This document shows, one piece after another, positions 36,200-44,179 of a stretch of DNA of 64,000 bases. The first letter of the stretch is position 1. Each line of letters begins with the position of its first letter. The position numbers were made by a program, and so were the translations under genes. The notes beneath the pieces are model-generated. The model was given only the letters and a program-made list of their open reading frames with translations. It did not search any database and was not told the origin of the DNA. The stretch comes from Stagnihabitans lacustris (lineage in GTDB: Bacteria > Pseudomonadota > Alphaproteobacteria > Rhodobacterales > Rhodobacteraceae), in NCBI RefSeq assembly GCF_025950525.1, contig NZ_JAPDGS010000008.1, forward strand, positions 1 through 64,000, read 5' to 3'.

Positions 36200-37195
36200 A
36201 TGCTGACCGGATTGGAGACCGCTTTGCGCCGGATCGGCGTTGACCGCTATATGATGCTGTTGATCCTGACGGTGACGGCGGGCCTGGTCCTGCCGGTGTC
36301 GGGAGATGCGGCCCTTGGACTGAAGCGGGTGATCTTCTGGGCCATCGTGCTGCTGTTTTTCCTTTATGGCGCCAAGCTGCCGACGCGGGATATCCTGCAG
36401 GGCCTGACCAATTGGCGGCTGCAACTGGGGATATTGGCCTGCACCTTCGGGCTGTTCCCGCTCTTGGGCCTGGCGCTTGGTCCGCTGGCCGCGACGATGC
36501 TGCCACCTGCCATGGGGCTGGGGTTCCTTTACATCGGCTGCCTGCCCTCGACGGTGCAAAGCTCGATCGCCTTCACCTCGGTTTCGGGGGGCAATGTGGC
36601 CGGGGCGATCTGCGCGGCCTCGATTTCCAACCTTCTGGCGGTGGGGCTGACGCCGGCGCTTTTGGCGCTGACCATTCCGCAAAGTTCGGGCCATGGGGTC
36701 GATCTGCAAACGGTCTGGGCCATCAGCCAGCAGATTCTGTTGCCCTTTGCGGCGGGGCAGCTGGCGCGGCCCTGGTTGTCCGCGACGCTGGCGCGGCACA
36801 AGGGGCCGGTCATGGTGCTGGATCGCGGGTCCATCCTGATGATCGTCTATTCCGCTTTTTCGGCCGGGATGGTGGGCGGCATCTGGCAGCGGATGACGCC
36901 GGGCGCCCTGGGGATCACGCTGGCCCTGTGCCTGGCGCTGTTCGGCGTCGTTTTGGCGGTGACGGTCTGGAGTGGACGCGCGGCGGGCCTGCCGCGCGGC
37001 GATGTGCTGGCGCTGGTCTATTGCGGATCAACCAAGAGCCTTGCGACCGGCCTGCCCATGGCCGGGCTGATCTTTGCCGATGGGGACCTGTCGCTGATCG
37101 TCCTGCCGCTGATGATCTATCATCTGATGCAACTGGTCCTGTGCTCGCTGATCTCGCAGCGTCAGGCGCCCAGTCGTTCCAGCAGCCGGGCATAG
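36200..37195 (+). CDS. Bile acid:sodium symporter family transporter (YfeH-like)
   Basis: A 331-residue integral membrane protein with about ten hydrophobic helices, of the BASS superfamily close to YfeH/SLC10A7. Visible motifs include LPSTVQSSIAFTSVSGGNVAGAICAAS and YCGSTKSLATGLPMA, the crossover-helix regions of BASS folds. ATG 36200 has GAGGG upstream. It likely exchanges an organic anion with sodium or protons. Its last 34 bases overlap the 3' end of the convergent M20 peptidase gene. Confidence 0.9.
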   Translation: MLTGLETALRRIGVDRYMMLLILTVTAGLVLPVSGDAALGLKRVIFWAIVLLFFLYGAKLPTRDILQGLTNWRLQLGILACTFGLFPLLGLALGPLAATMLPPAMGLGFLYIGCLPSTVQSSIAFTSVSGGNVAGAICAASISNLLAVGLTPALLALTIPQSSGHGVDLQTVWAISQQILLPFAAGQLARPWLSATLARHKGPVMVLDRGSILMIVYSAFSAGMVGGIWQRMTPGALGITLALCLALFGVVLAVTVWSGRAAGLPRGDVLALVYCGSTKSLATGLPMAGLIFADGDLSLIVLPLMIYHLMQLVLCSLISQRQAPSRSSSRA

Positions 37196-38526
37196 ACCTC
37201 TTGCCCGCGGCGAAAGGCCTTTAGCCGAAAGAACTCGTCCGGGGCGTGCAGGTTTTCATCATCATGGCTGAAGCCCAGAACCACGGCATGCAGGCCCAGC
37301 ACATCGCGAAAGGTCGACAGGATCGGGATCGAGCCGCCGACACGGGCGCGATAGGGCGCGCGGCCATAGACCTCGGTCAGGACGGATTCGGCCACGGCCC
37401 CCGCATTGTGGCCGCGCGGCAGGATCAGGGGGTCGGCGCCGCCGGGGATCAACCGGGTTTCGACCGTCACGCCGGGCGGGCAATGGGCTGCGACATGGTC
37501 GGCGATGCGGCGGTGGACGCCCTCTGGGGTCTGGACCGGGACAAGCCGGCAGGTGATCTTGGCCCGCGCCTCGGCGGGCAGCACGGTCTTTGACCCCGCC
37601 CCCTGCCAACCCGAGGTCAGACCGTTGATGTCGATCGTGGGCCGCGCCCAAAGCCTTTCGCGGGTCGTATAGAACGGCTCGCCGACCGCCGCAGGGGCGC
37701 CAGTCTCGGCCAGCCAGGCGGTCTCGTCATGGGGGATGGCTGCGATGGCCGCGCGGTCCTCGGGGGTCAGGTCGATGACATCGTCGTAAAACCCCGCGAC
37801 GGTGATCGTGCCATCGGTGGATTTCAAACTGGCCAGGATCTGCGCCAGCGCCATGGCCGGATTGGCGATCCCCGCGCCGTAAAGCCCAGAATGTTGATCC
37901 GCCCGCGGCCCCTTTACCACCAGCTCCAGCTTGACGATGCCCTTCAGCGCCTCAAGGATCTGCGGTTGATCGGGGGTCCATTGCAGCCCATCGGCGGAAA
38001 AGACCATGTCGGCGGCCAGTTCATGCGCCAAGGCCCGCACCGCATCCGGGATCGAAGGCGAGCCGATCTCTTCCTCGCCCTCGACGAAGAATTTCACGTT
38101 GACCGGCAATGCGCCCTGGGCAAGCAGGGCCTCGCAAGCCAGGATCGGCGTCATCAGCCCGCCCTTGTCATCCGAGGCACCGCGGCCATAGACCCTTCCG
38201 TCGCGGATTTCAGGGACGAAGGGCGGCGAGGTCCAGGCCTCCAGCGGCTCGGGCGGCTGGACGTCGAAATGGCCATAGATCAGGACCGTGGGCCTGTCCG
38301 GCCCGGCATGAAGCCAATCGGCGACCACGACCGGATGGCCCTTGGTCGCGATGACCCGCGCGTGGTCCAGACCGGCCGCGGTCAGGCGCCCGGCCACCCA
38401 CTCCGCCGCCCGCACCATGTCGGCGCCATGGGCAGGGTCGGCCGAAACCGAGGGGATGGCGATGAAGTCCATCAGCTCGGCAATGAAGCGCGACTGATGC
38501 GCGTCAAGATAGGCGGTCCAGGTCAC
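37162..38526 (-). CDS. M20 family dipeptidase/peptidase
   Basis: A 454-residue metallopeptidase of family M20 (CNDP-like dipeptidase group). Metal-site motifs are IYGHFDVQPPEP, YGRGASDDKGG and EGEEEIGSPS; the dimerisation domain starts near ARPTIDINGLTSGW, and the final His/Glu region is HDDENLHAPDE. A GTG start at 38526 is chosen because GGAGG lies six bases upstream. Cytoplasmic. A perfect inverted repeat 53 bases upstream may be its operator. An acylase or desuccinylase activity is possible, as M20 covers both. Confidence 0.93.
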   Translation of the reverse strand: MTWTAYLDAHQSRFIAELMDFIAIPSVSADPAHGADMVRAAEWVAGRLTAAGLDHARVIATKGHPVVVADWLHAGPDRPTVLIYGHFDVQPPEPLEAWTSPPFVPEIRDGRVYGRGASDDKGGLMTPILACEALLAQGALPVNVKFFVEGEEEIGSPSIPDAVRALAHELAADMVFSADGLQWTPDQPQILEALKGIVKLELVVKGPRADQHSGLYGAGIANPAMALAQILASLKSTDGTITVAGFYDDVIDLTPEDRAAIAAIPHDETAWLAETGAPAAVGEPFYTTRERLWARPTIDINGLTSGWQGAGSKTVLPAEARAKITCRLVPVQTPEGVHRRIADHVAAHCPPGVTVETRLIPGGADPLILPRGHNAGAVAESVLTEVYGRAPYRARVGGSIPILSTFRDVLGLHAVVLGFSHDDENLHAPDEFFRLKAFRRGQEVYARLLERLGA

Positions 38527-38578
38527 GAAAGCCTCCGGTTTGGGGGCAGGATGACAGGTCTGCCACGCGGGGCAAGGG

Positions 38579-38613
38579 CAGGTTAACACCGGTAAGCGCA
38601 GTTATGTAACCTG
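38579..38613. promoter_or_regulatory. Inverted repeat upstream of the M20 gene
   Basis: Perfect 7-base arms CAGGTTA (38579-38585) and TAACCTG (38607-38613) flank 21 bases. It lies in the promoter region of the leftward M20 gene and could bind a dimeric regulator. The other bases between the DUF982 stop and the M20 start show nothing else clear. Confidence 0.4.
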
Positions 38614-38727
38614 AAACGGGTTGCGCGCGTTGAGGGAAAGGACGACGGTCACGCCAAGGGCCATTTGGAACCAAGGCACCGGACCAGATCGACCGCCGGG
38701 TCCTTAAGGCGGGGTCCCTCAGGCGGG

Positions 38728-38976
38728 TTAGGCCACCCGGGGGGTAAAGCCCGCCGATTGCGCGGCCTGCAAAAAGGCGATGCGGGCGGCGCCCACGGGC
38801 ACAAGGCAATCCATCGCGGCCTGAACCTGGGCCTGGGCGCGGTGGCGCGCCTCGTCCCGGACGGGCCATTTGCGGCGCAGCCACCAGGCTGCCTGTTCGA
38901 TGGTGGTGAAGTTCTGCACATCGCCTTCGGGCGAAACGACAAGAGACAGGGGCGCACCCCAGTTGATTTCAATCAT
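38728..38976 (-). CDS. DUF982 domain protein
   Basis: An 82-residue DUF982 protein, a small family common in rhizobia and Rhodobacterales and of unknown role. The pattern is as in the family: a GD-containing strand, TIEQAAWWLRRKWP, a run of Ala-rich helix (AMDCLV) and AARIAFLQAAQSAGF. ATG 38976 starts the domain; a GTG at 39009 would add 11 residues. It may read on from the cold-shock gene or have its own promoter. Confidence 0.82.
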   Translation of the reverse strand: MIEINWGAPLSLVVSPEGDVQNFTTIEQAAWWLRRKWPVRDEARHRAQAQVQAAMDCLVPVGAARIAFLQAAQSAGFTPRVA

Positions 38977-39040
38977 GACAATTTTCAAGGGAGGAAGGGT
39001 CGGCAACACGCCAGATTGGCGGCCAGACCCGGAAGGGGGA

Positions 39041-39063
39041 AAGGGGGCGGTGTCGCCCCCCTT
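39041..39063 (-). terminator. Terminator of the cold-shock gene
   Basis: GC-rich hairpin, 39041-39048 pairing with about 39055-39063 around a six-base loop, beginning 8 bases after the cold-shock stop on the leftward strand. The following T run is short. Confidence 0.6.
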
Positions 39064-39071
39064 CGGAATTC

Positions 39072-39278
39072 TTATGCCAGCGCCAGGTTGATCGCCGATT
39101 CGCGGCCGGTGCGGTCGCGCTCGATGTCAAAGGTCACGGCTTGGCCGTCGTTCAGGCCATGGATGCCGGCACGTTCCAGAGCGGTGGCGTGGACGAAAAC
39201 GTCCTTGGCGCCGCCAGCCGGAGCGATAAAGCCGAAGCCCTTGGTGGAGTTGAACCATTTCACGGTGCCATTGGCCAT
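39072..39278 (-). CDS. Cold-shock domain protein (CspA family)
   Basis: A 68-residue single cold-shock domain that binds single-stranded RNA and DNA as a chaperone. RNP1 is KGFGFI (13-18) and RNP2 VFVH (27-30); the start MANGTVKWFN is typical. AAGGAA precedes ATG 39278. The 221 bases between it and the divergent aldo/keto reductase start are non-coding and could hold a long structured leader, usual in cold-shock genes: a hairpin CTCGC/GCGAG is present at 39402-39418. Confidence 0.96.
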   Translation of the reverse strand: MANGTVKWFNSTKGFGFIAPAGGAKDVFVHATALERAGIHGLNDGQAVTFDIERDRTGRESAINLALA

Positions 39279-39499
39279 CGTGATATTCCTTGTATATATG
39301 CCGTCCACACAGGCGTGACGGCCCGGCGCAGCTGAGTGTCGAAGCTGAGCCGAAAGGAACAGGGTCGAGAACGAAACGTCGCAATGGTCACATAAGCGCC
39401 TCTCGCCACAAAAGCGAGGGGCAAAGTGAAATAAACTTTAGGAATGGCCTTTTGCCGGGACCCGCGGGGCCTAGCTGAGAGGCCGCAAGGGAGAATGGC

Positions 39500-40483
39500 A
39501 TGAAGAACAGGGTTTTCGGCAAGACGGGCGTTGCGGTCTCTGAAGTGGGCTTTGGCGCCTGGGCCATCGGCGGCTCTTGGGGCGAGGTCAGCGACCAGGA
39601 CGCCCGCGCGGCGCTTGAGGCGGCCTTGGCGGCGGGCACCAGCTTTATCGACACGGCCGATGTCTATGGCGATGGCCGGTCTGAGCGACTGATCGCCGAG
39701 GTGCTGAAGACCCATCAGGGCCCGCGCCCCTATGTGGCGACCAAGGCCGGGCGGCGGCTGAACCCGCATGTCGCCGCGGGCTATGACTTTGATAACCTTG
39801 CGGCTTTCGTCGACCGCTCACGCGCCAATCTGGACATGGATTGCCTGGACCTGGTGCAGTTGCACTGTCCGCCGACCGAGGTTTTCTATCGCCCGCAAAC
39901 CTTTGACGCCCTGCAAAAGCTGGTCGATCTGGGCCGGATCAAGGCCTGGGGCGTGTCGGTCGAAAAGGTCGAAGAGGGGCTGAAGGCGCTGGAATATCCC
40001 GGCCTGACCTCGGTTCAGATCATCTACAACATCTTTCGCCAGCGTCCGGCGGCGCTTTTCCTGCGCGAGGCACAGGCGCGCCATGTTGCGGTGATCGTGC
40101 GGGTGCCGCTGGCCTCGGGTCTGCTGACCGGCAAGATGTCGGCGGCGACGACCTTTGCCGCCGACGACCACCGCGCCTTCAACCGCGAGGGTCAGGCCTT
40201 CGACAAGGGTGAGACCTTTTCGGGCGTGCCCTATGATCTGGCACTACAGGCGGTCGAGGAGATTCGCGCCCTGCTGGGTGATGCGCCCATGGCGCAATTC
40301 GCCCTGCGCTGGATCTTGATGGAGGCGGCGGTTTCGGTCGTCATTCCGGGCGCGCGCAATGCGGAGCAGGCGCGGGGCAATGCGGCGGCCTCTGATCTGG
40401 CGGCCCTGCCTGCCGAGACCATGGCGGCGCTGCGCGAGATCTATACGCACCGCATCGCACCCCATGTGCATCAGCTTTGGTAA
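39500..40483 (+). CDS. Aldo/keto reductase
   Basis: A 327-residue NADPH-dependent aldo/keto reductase. The catalytic tetrad is Asp51, Tyr56, Lys82 and His122 (FIDTADVYG, ATKAG, VQLHCPP). The C-terminal cofactor segment VVIPGARNAEQARGN is present. GGGAG stands before ATG 39500. Close relatives act on aldehydes or sugars; the substrate is not evident. It is a single gene followed by a clean terminator. Confidence 0.93.
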   Translation: MKNRVFGKTGVAVSEVGFGAWAIGGSWGEVSDQDARAALEAALAAGTSFIDTADVYGDGRSERLIAEVLKTHQGPRPYVATKAGRRLNPHVAAGYDFDNLAAFVDRSRANLDMDCLDLVQLHCPPTEVFYRPQTFDALQKLVDLGRIKAWGVSVEKVEEGLKALEYPGLTSVQIIYNIFRQRPAALFLREAQARHVAVIVRVPLASGLLTGKMSAATTFAADDHRAFNREGQAFDKGETFSGVPYDLALQAVEEIRALLGDAPMAQFALRWILMEAAVSVVIPGARNAEQARGNAAASDLAALPAETMAALREIYTHRIAPHVHQLW

Positions 40484-40487
40484 GCGA

Positions 40488-40516
40488 AAGGCGGCCGGGA
40501 TGACCGGCCGCCTTTG
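40488..40516 (+). terminator. Rho-independent terminator after the aldo/keto reductase
   Basis: Perfect 10-bp stem AGGCGGCCGG (40489-40498) / CCGGCCGCCT (40504-40513) with a five-base loop, then TTT. It can also stop leftward transcription from the sugar ABC operon. Confidence 0.85.
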
Positions 40517-40522
40517 ATCTTG

Positions 40523-40612
40523 GAAGGCCCCGTTCAGAAAGGCCCCAATTTAGAACGGCCCGATTTAGAAGGGCCCCGTTTAGAACGGCCCGATTTAGAA
40601 GGGCCCCGTTTA
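40523..40612. repeat. 15-bp tandem repeat ending at a stop codon
   Basis: Six units of 14-16 bases, GAA-GGCCC-TTTA in form, run back to back; units at 40553-40567/40583-40597 and 40568-40582/40598-40612 are identical pairs, giving a 30-base higher-order repeat. The stop codon of the sugar-binding protein (40610-40612) is the end of the last unit. In the frame of that gene the units repeat its last codons as Gly-Pro-Phe-stop, with four in-frame TAA codons after the true one. Confidence 0.88.
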
Positions 40613-41551
40613 GAAAGGGCTGTCGGGGAAGTAGAACTGCGCTGCGTTCTCGGGCGTCACCAGGGTGGCGTCCAGAACATAGGTGCCGCGCACCGGAACC
40701 TGGTCAAAGATCGCCGCCGCCGTCAGCTCCATCGCGGTGCCGACCATGGCAGGCGGATAAAGCACATCGACCGGGATCATCTTGTCGCCATCCATGACCC
40801 GCTTGATCATGTCCTTGGACCCCGCACCGCCCACAACGAACTGGATATCGGTGCGGCCCGATTGCTCGATCGCCTGCAGCACGCCGACCGCCATGTCGTC
40901 ATCCTGGCACCAGACCACGTCGATCTTTGGGAACTTGGTCAGGTAATCCTGCATGACCTTGAAGGCATCGTCGCGGTTCCAGTTGCCGAACTGACGGTCC
41001 AGCACGGTGACTTTCGAGCCCTCGATCCCCTTGTCAAAGCCCGCCTGACGCTCTTCATCAATCGGAATCGGCATCCCGCGGATCACGACGACCTGAGCTT
41101 CGGGCGACTGCGCCGCGATGTATTTGCCCGCGACCTCACCCAGGGCAAAGTTGTTGCCCGCGACATAGAGGTCGCGCACGGTGTCATCGTTGACCGAAGG
41201 CGCGCGGTCGACGATGGCGACAAAGGTCCCCGCCTCTTTGACCTGACGGATGGCGTTGACCAGGGGGTCGGGATCGGTCGGCAGAATGACCAGCGCATCC
41301 AGACCCTGAACCGCAAGATCCTGGATCGCATTGGCCTGGCTTGCGGCATCGGGCGAGGTCTTGACGATGACCTTGGCGTCCGGATGTTCGGCCATGATCG
41401 CAGCCGCCACGCGTTCGGCGTGATAGACCACGCCGCCCGTCCAGCCATGGTCGGCGGCCGGGATCGAAACGCCGATGGTCTTGCCCTCGGCAAAGGCAGT
41501 CGTTCCAAGTGCGGTGGCCAGAACGGCCGCCGCTGTCAAAGATTTCAGCAT
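40610..41551 (-). CDS. Sugar ABC transporter substrate-binding protein (RbsB/YtfQ-like)
   Basis: A 313-residue periplasmic binding protein of Pfam family Peripla_BP_4. Sec signal MLKSLTAAAVLATALGTTAFA, then EGKTIGVSIPAADHGWTGGV. Features such as PTDPDPLVNAI, IVDRAPSVNDDTV and WCQDDDMAVGVL are typical of ribose/galactofuranose-type proteins. GGGAGG precedes ATG 41551. It is the last gene of the leftward ATPase-permease-binding protein operon. Its stop lies inside a tandem repeat. Confidence 0.94.
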   Translation of the reverse strand: MLKSLTAAAVLATALGTTAFAEGKTIGVSIPAADHGWTGGVVYHAERVAAAIMAEHPDAKVIVKTSPDAASQANAIQDLAVQGLDALVILPTDPDPLVNAIRQVKEAGTFVAIVDRAPSVNDDTVRDLYVAGNNFALGEVAGKYIAAQSPEAQVVVIRGMPIPIDEERQAGFDKGIEGSKVTVLDRQFGNWNRDDAFKVMQDYLTKFPKIDVVWCQDDDMAVGVLQAIEQSGRTDIQFVVGGAGSKDMIKRVMDGDKMIPVDVLYPPAMVGTAMELTAAAIFDQVPVRGTYVLDATLVTPENAAQFYFPDSPF

Positions 41552-41595
41552 TGTATCCTCCCAAGTTGCGGGCCTGATCGGGGGCCCGCGCCCCC

Positions 41596-42558
41596 TTACC
41601 TGCGGGCCAAAGACCTTTGGACCAGCATGGCAATGATGATGATCGCGCCCTGCAGGGTCGAGATCAGGTATTCCGAGATGAAATTGGACAAAAGCATGAT
41701 ATTGCCCACCAATTCCAGGATCAGCGCGCCGCAGACCGTGCCCCAGATGCGCCCCGATCCGCCCTTCAGCGCCGTGCCGCCCACGACGACGGCGGTGATG
41801 GCCTGCAGCTCCCACAGGGTGCCGGTCGTGGTCGAGGTCGACCCAAGCCGCGGCACATACAAAAGCACCGCGATGGCCACGCAAAGCCCCTGGACAACAA
41901 AGGCCCAGATGCGGATGCGGTCGACCTTCAGGCCCGAATAGCGCGCCACCTCACGGTTTGACCCCACCGCGACGACATGGCGTCCGTATGAGGTGCGATA
42001 CAGCACAAAGGCCGCCAGCGCCGCCACGACCCCGATGGCCAGAATCGGCATCGGCACGCCCAGAACGGACCCGAAATAGACCGGGTGATACAGGTCCTGC
42101 AGCTCGCGGCTTTCCAGCGTGATGGCGCCACCTTGGGCCAGCCAGGTGGTCAACCCGCGGTAAATCCCCATCGTCCCCAGCGTCGCGATAAACGGCTCGA
42201 TCCGGCCCAGCGTGGTGATCAACCCATTGACCAAGCCGCAGACCATGCCGATCACCAAGGTCATCAGCGCGCCCAGGATCAACAGCGTCAGCGGGTCGGC
42301 AATCGGTGCGGCGTTCAAGACCATGATCATGATCGAGGCGACAAAGGCCACCATCGACCCCACCGACAGGTCAAGGTCCCCGGCAGAGATCACATAGGTC
42401 GCGCCAATCGCGATGATGGCGATGAAGGCGCTGCGCGTCGCCACGTTTTCCAGGTTCGCCAGGCTGATGAAATTCGGGTTCACCAGGGCCCCCAGGATCA
42501 ACAGCAATCCCAAGGCCGCAAAGGGCGCCATCAGCCGCAGGTCGATTTTCTTGTCCAT
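41596..42558 (-). CDS. Sugar ABC transporter permease (RbsC-like)
   Basis: A 320-residue permease of the branched-chain/ribose family with about nine helices. Family motifs: ISAGDLDLSVGSMVAF, GRIEPFIATLGTMGIYRG and VGGTALKGGSGRIWGT. ATG 42558 overlaps the ATPase stop as TAATG, which shows coupling. Inner membrane; forms a homodimer with the double ATPase. Confidence 0.95.
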   Translation of the reverse strand: MDKKIDLRLMAPFAALGLLLILGALVNPNFISLANLENVATRSAFIAIIAIGATYVISAGDLDLSVGSMVAFVASIMIMVLNAAPIADPLTLLILGALMTLVIGMVCGLVNGLITTLGRIEPFIATLGTMGIYRGLTTWLAQGGAITLESRELQDLYHPVYFGSVLGVPMPILAIGVVAALAAFVLYRTSYGRHVVAVGSNREVARYSGLKVDRIRIWAFVVQGLCVAIAVLLYVPRLGSTSTTTGTLWELQAITAVVVGGTALKGGSGRIWGTVCGALILELVGNIMLLSNFISEYLISTLQGAIIIIAMLVQRSLARR

Positions 42559-44048
42559 TAAGCTGCCTTCAACCCCGCCGCATAGCGCATGATTTCCGTT
42601 TCGTTGATCGCCTCACCCTCCAGTTGGCCGACGATCCGCCCCTCGCGCATGACGGCCACCTTGGTGCAAAGCCCGATGACCTCGGGCATTTCAGAGGACA
42701 CGACGATGATCGCCGCCCCTTCGGCCGCAAGTCCTGCGATGAAGTTGTAGATCTGTTGCTTGGTGCCGACGTCGATGCCACGTGTGGGCTCGTCGATCAG
42801 GATGACCTTGGGCGCGCGCTCCATCACCTTGGCCAGCAGCAACTTTTGCTGATTGCCGCCCGACATGCGCCCCGCCACCACTTTCGGATCGCGCACGCGG
42901 ATGTCAAACCTGCGCCGGGCGCGTTCCAGCGCCATGGCCTCTGACCCCCGGTTCAGCCAGCCCCAGCGAGCATGGGCGGCCAGGCTTTGCAGCGTCAGAT
43001 TGACACCCATCCCCTGCCCCAGCAGCAGGCCGCGCCCCTTGCGGTCCTTGGTCAGATACGCCAGCCCCGCTTCCATCGCGCGGCCAAGGTCCGCGGTCAG
43101 CGTCACCCCATCCACCAGCACCACACCCTCGCGGGGACGCAGGCCCACAATGGCCTCCATCAGCTCCGTCCGACCGCTTCCGATCAGGCCGGCAAAGCCC
43201 ATGACCTCGCCCCGCCGCAGCTTGAAGCTGGCGTTTTGCACGTAACCGGTGGTCAGGCCGCGCACCTCCAGCGCCAGGGCCTCGTCGACATCGGGTTCGC
43301 GCTTGGGCGGGAACAGGGTCGACAGCTCACGCCCGACCATGGCCTGAGCGATGCGCTCTCCGGTCATGTCGCTTGCGTCCGCAGTCTTGATCCACTGGCC
43401 GTCGCGCAGGATGGTGATGCGGTCCGACAGCGCCATGACCTCGTCCAGCTTGTGGCTGACAAAGACGAAAGAGGTCCCCTCGGATTTCAGTCGCCGGATT
43501 TGCGCGAAAAGGATATCGGTTTCGGCCCGGGTCAGGACAGCGGTGGGCTCGTCCATGATGACGACACGGGCGCGGCGGCTGATGGCCTTGGCGATTTCCA
43601 CCATCTGGCGGGCGGCCACGGGCAGGCTGCGGATCGTCGCGTCCTCGTCGATATGGGCGCCCAGTTGGTCCAGCGCGGCGCGGGTCGCCGCCCGCATGGC
43701 GCGGCGGTCCAAGATGCCCAGCCGCGTGATCTCACGGCCCAGAAACATGCTTTCGGTGACGGTCAGGTCTTCGGCCAGGTTGAATTCCTGGTGGATGATG
43801 GCGATGCCAAGCGCCTCGGCCCGCCCATCGGGCGGCAGGCGCACGGGTTGGCCGTCCAGCATCACCTGCCCCGAAGAGGGCTGTTCAAAGCCAGATAATA
43901 TCTTGACCAGCGTGGATTTCCCCGCGCCGTTTTCGCCCATCAAGGCATGGACCTCGCCGCGCCGCAGCTGGAAATCCACGCTGAACAGCACCTGCACGCC
44001 AGCAAAGGCCTTGCTGACCCGGTCAGCCGCCAGAACGATTTCGGTCAT
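42558..44048 (-). CDS. Sugar ABC transporter ATPase with two nucleotide-binding domains
   Basis: A 496-residue RbsA/MglA-type ATPase. The first domain has GENGAGKSTLVKILSG, the signature region LPVAARQMVEIAKA and VIMDEPTAVL; the second has the degenerate Walker A GLIGSGRTELM, MSGGNQQKLLLAK and ILIDEPTRGIDVG, as usual for the family. GGGGAG precedes ATG 44048; the frame is open 15 codons further. First gene of the operon, divergent from a LacI regulator. Confidence 0.96.
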   Translation of the reverse strand: MTEIVLAADRVSKAFAGVQVLFSVDFQLRRGEVHALMGENGAGKSTLVKILSGFEQPSSGQVMLDGQPVRLPPDGRAEALGIAIIHQEFNLAEDLTVTESMFLGREITRLGILDRRAMRAATRAALDQLGAHIDEDATIRSLPVAARQMVEIAKAISRRARVVIMDEPTAVLTRAETDILFAQIRRLKSEGTSFVFVSHKLDEVMALSDRITILRDGQWIKTADASDMTGERIAQAMVGRELSTLFPPKREPDVDEALALEVRGLTTGYVQNASFKLRRGEVMGFAGLIGSGRTELMEAIVGLRPREGVVLVDGVTLTADLGRAMEAGLAYLTKDRKGRGLLLGQGMGVNLTLQSLAAHARWGWLNRGSEAMALERARRRFDIRVRDPKVVAGRMSGGNQQKLLLAKVMERAPKVILIDEPTRGIDVGTKQQIYNFIAGLAAEGAAIIVVSSEMPEVIGLCTKVAVMREGRIVGQLEGEAINETEIMRYAAGLKAA

Positions 44049-44070
44049 GGTCTCCCCCCACTTGAGGCCA

Positions 44071-44106
44071 GTGAAAACCTTTACATTGATCATGTCAAGG
44101 TTTACA
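44071..44106. promoter_or_regulatory. Promoter/operator between sugar ABC operon and lacI-type gene
   Basis: Leftward, TTGACA (44099-44094), a 17-base spacer and TTTCAC (44076-44071) form a candidate promoter. It is covered by nested dyads: AACCTT (44077-44082) with AAGGTT (44097-44102), and TTGA-N5-TCAA at 44086-44098 including TGATCA. This is a good candidate operator for the divergent LacI protein. Confidence 0.5.
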
Positions 44107-44179
44107 TCCGCCGCGATGCAGCGATCCGGGGCAGCGCGCCCCCCTTGGCAGACGGCGGCCCCACCGCTAACGTCAGGGG

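Noticed and set aside
40523..40612. CRISPR array or REP element
   Set aside because: Units are only about 15 bases with no spacers and are in frame with the adjacent gene's stop, so simple tandem duplication explains them.
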